Source of the DNA: an uncultured Macromonas sp.
Lineage (GTDB): Bacteria > Pseudomonadota > Gammaproteobacteria > Burkholderiales > Burkholderiaceae
Direction of reading: 5' to 3'
Assembly (NCBI GenBank): GCA_946481585.1
Contig: CAMLOF010000051.1
Coordinates: 1-13,787 of the forward strand
DNA: 13,787 bases
Positions within the stretch are counted from its first letter, which is position 1. Each line of letters begins with the position of its first letter. Of the stretch, positions 1-7,742 are shown one piece after another. Position numbers and translations under genes: made by a program. Below the pieces are notes generated by a model that did not search any database, was not told the DNA's origin, and saw only the letters and a list, made by a program, of their open reading frames with translations.

Positions 1-1347
1 TTATTGCGGCAGGCTGTCCGCTACAGCCAAACCGCTGCGCACGGCACCTTCAAGCGTGGCAGGGTAGGGGCCATCTATGGCATCGCCTGCCGCCCACAGG
101 CTTGCGGCGACTTGATGACCCGGCCGCTTCAAGCCGGGCGTGCAGGCAAACGTGGCGCGTTTTTCCACCACCGTCAGCAGGGCTTGGGCATCTTGCAGGC
201 CAAGTTGTTCGCGTGCCTGGGTCAATACGGCGCGCTGCAGGGCCTCCCTGTCCAGCCTGCAGGCGCTGCTCACGAAGGCCAGCAAGCCGCTCGGGCCTCC
301 CAGACGGGAGCGGTCGAACACAAACTGCGCCGGGCCGCTTTGTAGGGCCAGCATGGGCAGGGTGTCTGGCCAGGCAGGGGCATTCTGGGTCAGCACGTAG
401 GTGGTGGCAATGGGCTCGTACTGCAGACTTTCGGCTGCCCGCAGCCATTCCTGCGCTTGGTCGCCGGGAAGCGCCAGTTGGCGTACCAGGCGGGCCGCTT
501 CAGCCGCAGGGCAGGCCAAGACCACATGTTGGAAAACCAGTTCTGAGGCCCCCTGTACCTGCCAGCCCTTGGAGTGCGGCCGCAGACCGAGGATGCGTTG
601 TCCCAGATTGAGTTCGGCGCCCTGTTCCATGAGCCACTCAACTGCCTTGTCAGGGAACAGGCTGCCCTGATCCTTCATCGGCAGCAGCAGGTCTGCACTT
701 CGGTAAGGGGGCAGGGCTTCGCCCAGCAGGGCGTCGCGCAACACCCGCAGGAAAACCTGGGCGCTGGCTTGCCCCATAGGCGTATTGAGGGCTGCCACGC
801 ACAACGGATCGATGACGTCTTGTCTCACCCGTTCCGGCAGGTTACTGCACAGACGTTCAACGGTCATTTCGGGGTCGCACTCGAACCCGCGCAACCGCCA
901 ACTCAAGGTGGCCTGCAAGAACGACCAACGCTCACCCCATGTCCAGCCCGCTGCCGTGGCAATGCCTGCCAACACGTCCAGCGGTGCTGGCCAACGCCGT
1001 GCCCGTGGCGGCGTGGCAAGGCCACGCCCATCGGGGAACCGGAGGCTCAGCGGCATGGCATACAGCGCTCGCTCCTCGGGTACGCCCACTTTCTGCATCA
1101 TGCGTCGAGTGTCCGTGTAGGCGCCAATCAAGATATGCTGGCCGTTGTCCAGTCGCAGAACGGGCAGTCCTTCAGGGTTGGGCAAATCAACAGGCCAGGG
1201 AATTTCAAGTGCGCGAGCCCGTCCACCCCAGTGTCGTGACGCTTCAAATACGCTGACTTGCCAGCCCCGTTCCACCGCCCGTACGGCAGTGGCCAGCCCC
1301 GCCCAGCCGCCGCCCACAATGGCCAGGCGCCGTTCTTCCCGGCTCAC
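1..1347 (-). CDS. hpnE: Hydroxysqualene dehydroxylase (squalene-associated FAD-dependent desaturase) HpnE
   Basis: This 448-residue flavoprotein is expected to catalyse the last step of the bacterial three-enzyme squalene route, the reductive removal of the hydroxyl group from hydroxysqualene. The N-terminus carries the dinucleotide-binding motif GGGWAG (residues 12-17), followed by an acidic strand end (FEAS) and the GGRAR element, as in amine-oxidase/phytoene-desaturase-type flavoproteins. The C-terminal segment with WAAGDAIDGPYPATLEGAV is the second FAD-contacting region. The start is a GTG at 1345-1347 whose bases overlap the hpnD stop (GTGA), which suggests translational coupling. The stop TAA occupies the first three bases of the window, so the gene is complete. 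It is the last visible gene of hpnC-hpnD-hpnE, and that context makes HpnE far more likely than a carotenoid desaturase. No transmembrane segment is evident. Confidence 0.93.
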   Translation of the reverse strand: MSREERRLAIVGGGWAGLATAVRAVERGWQVSVFEASRHWGGRARALEIPWPVDLPNPEGLPVLRLDNGQHILIGAYTDTRRMMQKVGVPEERALYAMPLSLRFPDGRGLATPPRARRWPAPLDVLAGIATAAGWTWGERWSFLQATLSWRLRGFECDPEMTVERLCSNLPERVRQDVIDPLCVAALNTPMGQASAQVFLRVLRDALLGEALPPYRSADLLLPMKDQGSLFPDKAVEWLMEQGAELNLGQRILGLRPHSKGWQVQGASELVFQHVVLACPAAEAARLVRQLALPGDQAQEWLRAAESLQYEPIATTYVLTQNAPAWPDTLPMLALQSGPAQFVFDRSRLGGPSGLLAFVSSACRLDREALQRAVLTQAREQLGLQDAQALLTVVEKRATFACTPGLKRPGHQVAASLWAAGDAIDGPYPATLEGAVRSGLAVADSLPQ

Positions 1348-2210
1348 AGCCGCCCCAGCGCCTGTACCTTCCAGGCCAGCCAGAACTTGCGCAAGGGCGT
1401 CAGGCTCACACGTTGCGTCAGTACCAGCATGGGGTCGGTGGCAATTTCGCGCAGCAGCGTGCGGTAGATGCTGGCCATCATCAGGCCGGGCTTCTGTGCT
1501 CTGCGGTCGGCTGGCGGCAGCAGCGCCAAAGCTTCGTCGTAGGTGGTCAGTGCGCGCTCAATCTGAAAGGCCATCAACGCCTTGAAACGCTCGTTGAATG
1601 TGCCGTCGCTGGCACTTCCCCGCTTGAGCAGTTCGTGGGCCTTCACGTCGAACCGCTGCAACTCGTTCACCGGCAGGTAGATGCGCCCTCGCACGGCGTC
1701 CTCGCCAACGTCGCGGATGATGTTGGTCAACTGGAAGGCCAGCCCCAACCGGTGAGCGTATTCGGTGGTTTGTGTATCCGTCTGGCCAAAGATGCGAGCG
1801 GCCACTTCACCTACCACGCCAGCCACCAGATGACAGTAGCGTTGCAGGTTGGCGTAGTCCAGGTAACGCGACTGGTCAAGGTCCATCTGGCAGCCGTCAA
1901 TGATCTGCAACAGGTGGTGGGCCTCTATCGCATACGTTCCAAGGTGCGGCATCAAGGCCTGCAGCGCGGGGTGGTCTGGCGCCCGCCCGCTGGTTGAAAA
2001 CGTCTGCGCCACCTCCTTGCGCCACCAGTCCAGCTTGGCTTGCGCCACACCGGGGTCGCTCACCTCGTCCACCACATCGTCGATCTCTCGGCAGAAGGCG
2101 TAGAAGGCGGTGATGGCCGCACGCCGCTGTGGCGGAAGAAAAAGGAAGGCGTAGTAGAAGCTGCTGCCCGAAGCAGCGGCTTTTTGTTGAACGTAGTCTT
2201 GTGGCGTCAT
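1344..2210 (-). CDS. hpnD: Presqualene diphosphate synthase HpnD
   Basis: This 288-residue all-alpha trans-isoprenyl diphosphate synthase is expected to join two farnesyl diphosphates head-to-head into presqualene diphosphate. Both aspartate-rich, Mg-diphosphate-binding motifs are present: DDVVD at residues 44-48 within FCREIDDVVDE, and DVGED at 167-171 within NIIRDVGEDAVRGRIYLP. The length is normal for HpnD. The DVGED motif, the RGRIYLP element and the position between hpnC and hpnE favour HpnD over phytoene synthase, which belongs to the same superfamily. The ATG at 2208-2210 is followed by a typical HpnD N-terminus, although no strong Shine-Dalgarno sequence precedes it. It lies 40 bases after the hpnC stop and overlaps the hpnE start by four bases, so all three are probably one transcript. 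Confidence 0.94.
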   Translation of the reverse strand: MTPQDYVQQKAAASGSSFYYAFLFLPPQRRAAITAFYAFCREIDDVVDEVSDPGVAQAKLDWWRKEVAQTFSTSGRAPDHPALQALMPHLGTYAIEAHHLLQIIDGCQMDLDQSRYLDYANLQRYCHLVAGVVGEVAARIFGQTDTQTTEYAHRLGLAFQLTNIIRDVGEDAVRGRIYLPVNELQRFDVKAHELLKRGSASDGTFNERFKALMAFQIERALTTYDEALALLPPADRRAQKPGLMMASIYRTLLREIATDPMLVLTQRVSLTPLRKFWLAWKVQALGRL

Positions 2211-2250
2211 GCGTGGCGGGTGTGGGGCACCGCGAGTGTACCCAAGGCGC

Positions 2251-3168
2251 TCACATCCGCACCGTACGCCAGAGCATCACGGCCACATCCGTGGCATGCA
2301 GCCTTGGACGCTGTTGCCAGGTACGCCATTGCAGCGCCTCTATCTTGTCCAGTATGCGCAAACCACCTTGAACCACCAGACGCAGTTCCCAGCCAACCCG
2401 CCCCGGCAGGCGCACCGCCAACGGAGCCCCGGCGAGCATCAAGCGGCGCGCGTGGTCTGCAAGTTCGCGCACCATGGCCTGGGCGTTTTGATTGTCACGG
2501 TCGGGGGCAAGACCGCTTACCTCTACGCCATGGCGTTGCATTGCGTCCAGCGGCAGGTAGTGGCGTTGCCGCGCCAGATCCTGTCCCAGGTCTTGCCAGA
2601 AGTTGATCAGCTGCAGCGCGCTGCAGATGGCGTCGCTCTCCTGCAATGACCGGGCGTCGTTGACGCCGTACAGGTGCAGCAGCAGCCTTCCCACCGGATT
2701 GGCCGAGCGGCTGCAGTAATTCATCAACTCAGGCAGGTCGTTGTAGCGGCGGCCTTGGGCTGTGTAGCGAACGTCCTGTTCAAAGGCGTCCAGCAAGTCC
2801 AGCAGCGGTTGTGTAGGTAGCTTGTGATCTATGGCCTGACGGGCCAGAGGCCTGAATACCTCTGGCCAATTTTGCGTATCTGAGGTCACACCTTCAAGGC
2901 TGGCAAGGAGTTCGGTGCGGTACGCCCTCAAGGTGTCCAAGCGGGCTTGAGCGGGCGCGTCACCTTCGTCAGCAATGTCGTCTGCTGTACGTGCGAAACG
3001 GTAGATGGCCGTGATGGGGGCACGCAGCCGTGGCGGACACAACCACGAGGCCACTGGAAAGTTTTCGTAATGCTCAACGCCTTGCATTTGGTGGATGTTG
3101 CCACAGCGCGGCAGAACGCCTGGCGTAAACGCACAGAGTTCCATGAGTAGCCTGGCTTCGGTTATCAT
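2251..3168 (-). CDS. hpnC: Hydroxysqualene synthase HpnC
   Basis: This squalene/phytoene synthase family paralog is expected to convert presqualene diphosphate into hydroxysqualene. Using the longest reading (305 residues), the motifs are DDIAD at 63-67 (FARTADDIADEGD) and DLGQD at 193-197 (NFWQDLGQDLARQRHYLP). The HYENFPVASW block near the N-terminus is the usual HpnC beginning. The start is uncertain. The ATG at 3166-3168 has no Shine-Dalgarno. The in-frame ATG at 3142-3144 has AGG six bases upstream. The ATG at 3085-3087 gives a 278-residue protein beginning almost directly at the conserved block, closest to the usual family length. I give the longest ORF, but the true 5' end may be either internal ATG. 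It is the first gene of the hpnCDE operon and is divergent from the efflux genes. Confidence 0.92.
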   Translation of the reverse strand: MITEARLLMELCAFTPGVLPRCGNIHQMQGVEHYENFPVASWLCPPRLRAPITAIYRFARTADDIADEGDAPAQARLDTLRAYRTELLASLEGVTSDTQNWPEVFRPLARQAIDHKLPTQPLLDLLDAFEQDVRYTAQGRRYNDLPELMNYCSRSANPVGRLLLHLYGVNDARSLQESDAICSALQLINFWQDLGQDLARQRHYLPLDAMQRHGVEVSGLAPDRDNQNAQAMVRELADHARRLMLAGAPLAVRLPGRVGWELRLVVQGGLRILDKIEALQWRTWQQRPRLHATDVAVMLWRTVRM

Positions 3169-3215
3169 TTGTTGCTAATAACCAGCCGGTCATTAATTTT
3201 TCGAGGTGCTCCACC
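3169..3215. promoter_or_regulatory. Divergent intergenic region between hpnC and the RND adaptor gene
   Basis: This 47-bp gap is AT-rich in its centre (around 3191-3201) against GC-rich neighbours, and promoters for both directions must lie in or near it. Rightward, TTGCTA (3172-3177) and TAATTT (3194-3199) with a 16-bp spacer are a weak sigma-70 candidate. GAGGTG (3203-3208) is the ribosome binding site of the adaptor gene. I found no convincing leftward promoter. If hpnC starts at an internal ATG, the shared regulatory region extends to 3144 or 3087. Confidence 0.4.
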
Positions 3216-4343
3216 ATGCCCCGGTCCTTTGCTTTGCCCATCGTGCTCACCCTGGTCGCGGCCCTTGCCGCTTGTTCGCGGTCGGCGCCGCCAGAAGAGC
3301 CCATTCGAGCCGTCAAGCTCTTGAAGGTGGAGGGGCAGGCCATCTCGGGCGAGCAGGAATACGCGGCCGACATCAGGGCACGTACGGAATCGCGCCTGGG
3401 TTTCCGTGTGGGTGGCAAGCTGATGCAGCGCCAGGCCGAAGTGGGAATGACCGTCAAAGCAGGCCAGATGCTGGCGATGCTGGACGCGCAGGACTTGCGT
3501 TCGGGCGCAGATGCGGCGGCGGCGCAGGTCAAGGCAGCGCAAACGCAACGTGACCTGGCTGCGGCAGATTTCCGGCGTTTTGAAACTTTGCGCCAGCAGG
3601 GGTTCATCAGCGGGGCCGAGCTGGAGCGGCGCGAGGCGTCCCTCAAGGCGGCGCAAGCCACCCTGGAGCAAGCGCAGGCCCAGGCCAGTGTGCAGAGCAA
3701 CCAGGCTGCGTATGCCCGGTTGCTGGCCGACGCGGATGGCGTCGTCGTGGGGGTGGATGCCGAGCCTGGTCAAGTCGTTGCGGCGGGGGCCTCCGTTGTG
3801 CGACTGGCGCGAAACGGGCCGCGAGACGCCGTGCTGGCGGTGCCCGAGGACCGTGTGCTGGGAATCCGACCGGGGCAAACGGCTGAGGTGGTTTTGTGGA
3901 CGCAACAGGCGAACGGTGGCTCCACCAAGTTGCCTGGGCGAGTGCGTGAGGTTGCAGCGAGTGCTGACCCTGTCACGCGGACCTATGCCGTCAAGGTTTC
4001 ACTTGAGGGTGACGTTCAGCCTCCGCTTGGTGCCACGGCGACGGTACGCATCAAACCGGCGCAGGCGGCAGGTGCCCAGGGCATGGCCTTGGCTGCAGTG
4101 CGTTTGCCCACCAGCGCCCTCTGGCGCCAGACCGGCCAGGCAGGCCAAGGCAGCGCGGTTTGGGTTTTTGACAAGGCACAGAGCGTGGTACGGGCGCGCC
4201 CGGTGCAAGTGGCTGGCGTGGACGGAAACCTCGCGCTGATAGCACAGGGGCTGCAACCCGGCGATGAGGTGGTCGTGGCAGGTACGCATGTGCTGAACGA
4301 AGGCCAGCGGGTGGTTCGTTACGGCCCTGAGGCTGCACGCTGA
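3216..4343 (+). CDS. RND efflux periplasmic adaptor (membrane fusion) lipoprotein
   Basis: This 375-residue HlyD/AcrA-type adaptor should link an inner-membrane RND pump to an outer-membrane channel across the periplasm. A short hydrophobic signal peptide ends in the lipobox LAAC with the lipidated cysteine at residue 20, so the mature protein is probably anchored to the inner membrane. Two lipoyl half-motifs (about residues 60-95, with GFRVGGKL and GMTVKAGQMLAMLD, and about 170-198, with ADGVVVGVDAEPGQVV) flank an alanine/glutamine-rich coiled-coil hairpin (about 96-167). Beta-barrel and membrane-proximal domains follow (about 200-375). The ATG at 3216 has GAGGTG seven bases upstream. The stop is 23 bases before the pump gene, so the two are almost certainly co-transcribed. 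Sequence alone does not reveal the substrate. Confidence 0.93.
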   Translation: MPRSFALPIVLTLVAALAACSRSAPPEEPIRAVKLLKVEGQAISGEQEYAADIRARTESRLGFRVGGKLMQRQAEVGMTVKAGQMLAMLDAQDLRSGADAAAAQVKAAQTQRDLAAADFRRFETLRQQGFISGAELERREASLKAAQATLEQAQAQASVQSNQAAYARLLADADGVVVGVDAEPGQVVAAGASVVRLARNGPRDAVLAVPEDRVLGIRPGQTAEVVLWTQQANGGSTKLPGRVREVAASADPVTRTYAVKVSLEGDVQPPLGATATVRIKPAQAAGAQGMALAAVRLPTSALWRQTGQAGQGSAVWVFDKAQSVVRARPVQVAGVDGNLALIAQGLQPGDEVVVAGTHVLNEGQRVVRYGPEAAR

Positions 4344-4366
4344 CACCATCGCCTGGAGATTTACCC

Positions 4367-7300
4367 ATGAGCGACACCTCAACCCGTTCCCGTTTCAACC
4401 TGTCCGAGTGGGCGTTGAACCATCAACCACTGACGCGCTACCTGATGGTCGTGCTGCTCGTGCTGGGCTTTGCGGCCTACTTCCAACTCGGCCAGGACGA
4501 AGACCCTCCCTTCAACTTCCGTGCCATGGTCGTGCGCGCCTACTGGCCGGGCGCCACCGCCCAGCAGATGGCCGAACAGGTGGCCGACAAGCTGGAGAAA
4601 ACGCTCCAAGAAGTGCCGTACGCCGACATCATCCGCAGCTACTCCAAACCCGGTGAAACGCTCATCATCTTCCAGGTGGCCGACTCTTCCCCTGGCAAGG
4701 AACTGCAGCAGATCTGGTACACCGTCCGCAAAAAGATCGGTGACATGCGCGGTACCTTGCCCTCTGGCGTGGTTGGCCCGTACTTCAACGACGAGTTCGG
4801 GGATGTCTATGGAGTGATTTATGCCCTGCAGGGGGAGGGTTTTTCGTCTGCGGAACTGAAGGACGAAGCCGACCGCATCCGCCAAGAACTGCTGGGCGTC
4901 AAGAACGTTGCCAAGGTGGAGCTCTTTGGCGCGCAGGACGAAAAAATCTACATCGAGGTTTCGCGTCACCGTCTGGCCACCCTGGGGCTGGACATGAACC
5001 AAGTGCTCGAACAACTCGGGCAGCAAAACGCGGTGGCACCCGCTGGCGTAGTGCAGACGCCGCAGGACGCGGTCGGGGTGCGCGTGGCGGGCGCCTTCCA
5101 TTCCGTGGACGAACTGCGGGCCATGCCGATCCGCGCGGCCAACGGTGTTCAGTTGCGCCTGGGTGACGTTGCAGAGGTCCGGCGCGATTATGTCGATCCA
5201 CCCCAGACGAAAGTGCTGCACAACGGGCGTGACACCATAGCGCTCGGGGTGTCCATGGCCAAAGGCGGTGACATCATCGCCCTGGGCAAGGCCCTCAAGG
5301 CCGAACTGGCCAGCATAGAGCGCAGCCTGCCAGCGGGCATGCAGCTCGTTCAGGTGCAAGACCAGCCCGCAACGGTAGCCACCTCCGTCAACGAATTCGT
5401 CAAGGTGCTGATCGAGGCGGTTGTGGTGGTGTTGCTCGTGAGCTTCCTCAGCCTGGGGCTGCACCGCAACCCGCATGGCAGCGGCTGGCGCCGTTACACA
5501 CTTGACGCGCGCCCCGGCCTGGTGGTGTTCATCACCATTCCCCTGGTGCTGGCCATGACCTTCCTGGTCATGCAGTACTGGGGCATTGGTCTGCACAAAA
5601 TCTCCCTGGGCTCTCTCATCATCGCGCTTGGTCTGCTGGTGGATGACGCCATCATCGCCGTCGAGATGATGGTTCGAAAACTGGAGGAGGGGCACAGCAT
5701 CATGCGCGCGGCCACGTTCACCTGGGACTTGACAGCCATGCCCATGCTGACCGGCACGCTCATCACGGCGGCAGGCTTTCTTCCCATCGGTTTTGCCAAG
5801 TCAACCGTGGGTGAATACACCTTCGCCATCTTCGCGGTCACAGCCACAGCGCTGGTGCTTTCGTGGATCGTTTCGGTCTATTTCGTGCCTTACCTTGGCG
5901 TCAAACTCCTGAAGGTGAAGCCGCACACCGGGCCGGTTGCCGAGGTTTTCGATGGGCCCTTCTACATCCGATTCCGTCGCATCGTCGATTGGTGCGTCGA
6001 GCACCGTTGGCTCACCATAGGCATCACGCTTCTCACCTTCGTGCTGGGGTTGGCAGGCATGTCCCAGGTCCAGCAGCAGTTCTTCCCCGACTCGAACCGC
6101 CCCGAGATCATGGTCGATATATGGCTGCCTGAAGGCACCTCATTCGCGGCCAACGAAGAGGTGACCCGCCGTGTCGAAGCACGCTTCCAGCAGGTGGAAG
6201 GTGTGCAGCACGTGACCACTTGGGTGGGATCCGGTCTGCCGCGCTTCTTTTTGCCGCTCGACCAAATCTTTCCCCAAACCAACGTCTCGCAGTTCCTGCT
6301 CATGACGGAGGACCTCAAGGAGCGAGACCGTTTGGTCAATGAACTTCCAGTGCTGATGGCGAAGGAGTTTCCCGAGGTGCGCGGCCGCGTGAAGTTGTTG
6401 GCCAGCGGGCCGCCCGTGGCCTATCCCGTGCAGTTCCGCGTCGTCGGACCTGACCCGGCACTGCTGCGTGAGCGCGCTGACCAGGTCAAGCAGGTGATGC
6501 GCTCCAGCCCCAACACCCGGGGCGTCAACGACAACTGGAACGAATCCGTCAAGGTTGTCCGTTTGGAGGTGGATCAGACCAAGGCGCGCGCTCTGGGTGT
6601 CAGCAGCGCATCCATCGCGCAAACGGCGCGTATCGCCCTGAGCGGCAACACGGTGGGGCAGTACCGCGACGGCGACAAGCTCATCGACATCGTGCTTCGC
6701 CAGCCTTTGGCCGAGCGCGATGCGGTGTCGGAACTGGCCAACGCCTACCTGCCTACTGCCAGTGGCAAGCCTGTTCCTCTCACGCAAATTGCGCGCCCGG
6801 TGTTCAGTTGGGAGCCCGGCGTGATGTGGCGGGAGAACCGCGAATACGCCATTACTGTGCAGGGTGACATCGTCGCGGGTTTGCAAGGAGCCACCGTTAC
6901 CAATGAGTTGCTGCCCGCCGTTCGAGCGCTGGAGGCTGAGTGGGCGAGCCAGGGTGGCCCGGCCTACCGCGTAGACGTGGCAGGCACCGTGGCTGAAAGC
7001 AGCAAAGGTTCTTCTTCGATCGCGGCCGGGATGCCGATGATGCTGTTCATCATCTTCACCTTGCTCATGCTTCAGCTCCACAGCTTCAGTCGTGCCATGC
7101 TGGTGTTCCTGACCGGTCCGCTCGGCATGGCCGGGGTTGCCATGGCCTTGCTGTTGCTCAACCGGCCTTTCGGTTTCGTGGCGCTGCTGGGGGTCATCGC
7201 GCTCATGGGCATGATCATGCGCAACTCGGTGATCCTCATCGACCAGATCGAGCAGGATAGGGAGCAAGGGGTTCCTGCGTGGGATGCCATCGTGGAAGCT

Positions 7301-7504
7301 GCGGTCAGGCGCTTGCGGCCTATCGTATTGACCGCCGCCGCCGCCGTTTTGGCCATGATCCCGCTGTCCCGCAGTGTTTTCTGGGGGCCGATGGCCGTCG
7401 CCATCATGGGGGGGTTGATTGTGGCCACTGTGCTCACGCTGCTGGCCTTGCCTGCGATGTATGCCGCCTGGTTCCGGGTGCGGCGCGAGCCGATTACTCC
7501 CTGA
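4367..7504 (+). CDS. RND efflux transporter permease (AcrB/HAE-1-like family)
   Basis: This 1045-residue inner-membrane pump has the internally duplicated RND layout. TM1 is at about residues 22-40, with a large periplasmic porter domain to about 345. Membrane segments follow from about 346 to 512, then TM7 near 550-567, a second periplasmic loop to about 885, and a final membrane bundle to the C-terminus. The proton-relay pair in TM4 is present as D426-D427 in LGLLVDDAII. The position corresponding to the essential TM10 lysine of AcrB (K940) appears to be arginine, R952, in IMRNSVILIDQ. The TM2-TM3 connection is longer than in AcrB and basic (around 364-383). TGGAGA at 4354-4359 precedes the ATG. 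With the upstream adaptor it makes a two-component unit needing an outer-membrane channel from elsewhere. Drug, solvent, lipid or other export are all possible. Confidence 0.95.
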   Translation: MSDTSTRSRFNLSEWALNHQPLTRYLMVVLLVLGFAAYFQLGQDEDPPFNFRAMVVRAYWPGATAQQMAEQVADKLEKTLQEVPYADIIRSYSKPGETLIIFQVADSSPGKELQQIWYTVRKKIGDMRGTLPSGVVGPYFNDEFGDVYGVIYALQGEGFSSAELKDEADRIRQELLGVKNVAKVELFGAQDEKIYIEVSRHRLATLGLDMNQVLEQLGQQNAVAPAGVVQTPQDAVGVRVAGAFHSVDELRAMPIRAANGVQLRLGDVAEVRRDYVDPPQTKVLHNGRDTIALGVSMAKGGDIIALGKALKAELASIERSLPAGMQLVQVQDQPATVATSVNEFVKVLIEAVVVVLLVSFLSLGLHRNPHGSGWRRYTLDARPGLVVFITIPLVLAMTFLVMQYWGIGLHKISLGSLIIALGLLVDDAIIAVEMMVRKLEEGHSIMRAATFTWDLTAMPMLTGTLITAAGFLPIGFAKSTVGEYTFAIFAVTATALVLSWIVSVYFVPYLGVKLLKVKPHTGPVAEVFDGPFYIRFRRIVDWCVEHRWLTIGITLLTFVLGLAGMSQVQQQFFPDSNRPEIMVDIWLPEGTSFAANEEVTRRVEARFQQVEGVQHVTTWVGSGLPRFFLPLDQIFPQTNVSQFLLMTEDLKERDRLVNELPVLMAKEFPEVRGRVKLLASGPPVAYPVQFRVVGPDPALLRERADQVKQVMRSSPNTRGVNDNWNESVKVVRLEVDQTKARALGVSSASIAQTARIALSGNTVGQYRDGDKLIDIVLRQPLAERDAVSELANAYLPTASGKPVPLTQIARPVFSWEPGVMWRENREYAITVQGDIVAGLQGATVTNELLPAVRALEAEWASQGGPAYRVDVAGTVAESSKGSSSIAAGMPMMLFIIFTLLMLQLHSFSRAMLVFLTGPLGMAGVAMALLLLNRPFGFVALLGVIALMGMIMRNSVILIDQIEQDREQGVPAWDAIVEAAVRRLRPIVLTAAAAVLAMIPLSRSVFWGPMAVAIMGGLIVATVLTLLALPAMYAAWFRVRREPITP

Positions 7505-7516
7505 CGATCAGGTTTT
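7500..7516 (+). terminator. Possible weak terminator at the end of the RND operon
   Basis: CCTGA (7500-7504) and TCAGG (7508-7512) form a 5-bp stem with a 3-base loop, followed by four T residues (7513-7516). The stem overlaps the stop codon of the pump gene. It is short and only moderately GC-rich, so termination would be inefficient if it occurs at all. Confidence 0.3.
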
Positions 7517-7742
7517 CCCTAGGTGCTCGTCTAAGTGGTCCGCCGGGTATTGCCTCGATCGATAAAACTGGTAGCATTGCCGCCATTCAAGGCTCTGGAG
7601 GTATCCGGGCCCCATGTCTGGTGTTGGGTTTTTCATTCAAACCTGCTGATGGGGTTCGTTGAGAGTGTGCGGCCAACCGAGGCCGCCAGCGCATGGCCTT
7701 GCCGCATAACGCACAAGAACATAAGACAGGCACCACCGAGGC
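7505..7742. promoter_or_regulatory. 238-bp noncoding gap with a candidate promoter for the diguanylate cyclase gene
   Basis: No supportable gene lies in this gap; short open frames here lack a plausible ribosome site or any recognisable product. The best promoter-like pair is TTGCCT (7550-7555) and TAGCAT (7572-7577), 16 bp apart, each matching four of six sigma-70 consensus positions. That would give a leader of about 160 bases. I see no recognisable riboswitch or strong hairpin in it. Confidence 0.3.

Noticed and set aside
1..1347. Carotenoid (phytoene) desaturase as an alternative for the FAD enzyme
   Set aside because: Adjacent hpnC and hpnD, the coupled GTGA overlap and the length point to HpnE. 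No other carotenoid gene is present.
4379..7267. Two long minus-strand frames (4379-5695 and 6140-7267) opposite the RND pump
   Set aside because: Their histidine- and glutamine-rich composition without motifs is typical of reverse-strand readings of GC-rich membrane protein genes.
7614..7649. Short upstream reading frame (11 codons) in the leader of the diguanylate cyclase gene
   Set aside because: The nearest GGAGG is 12 bases from the ATG, there is no meaningful product, and such short frames are expected by chance.
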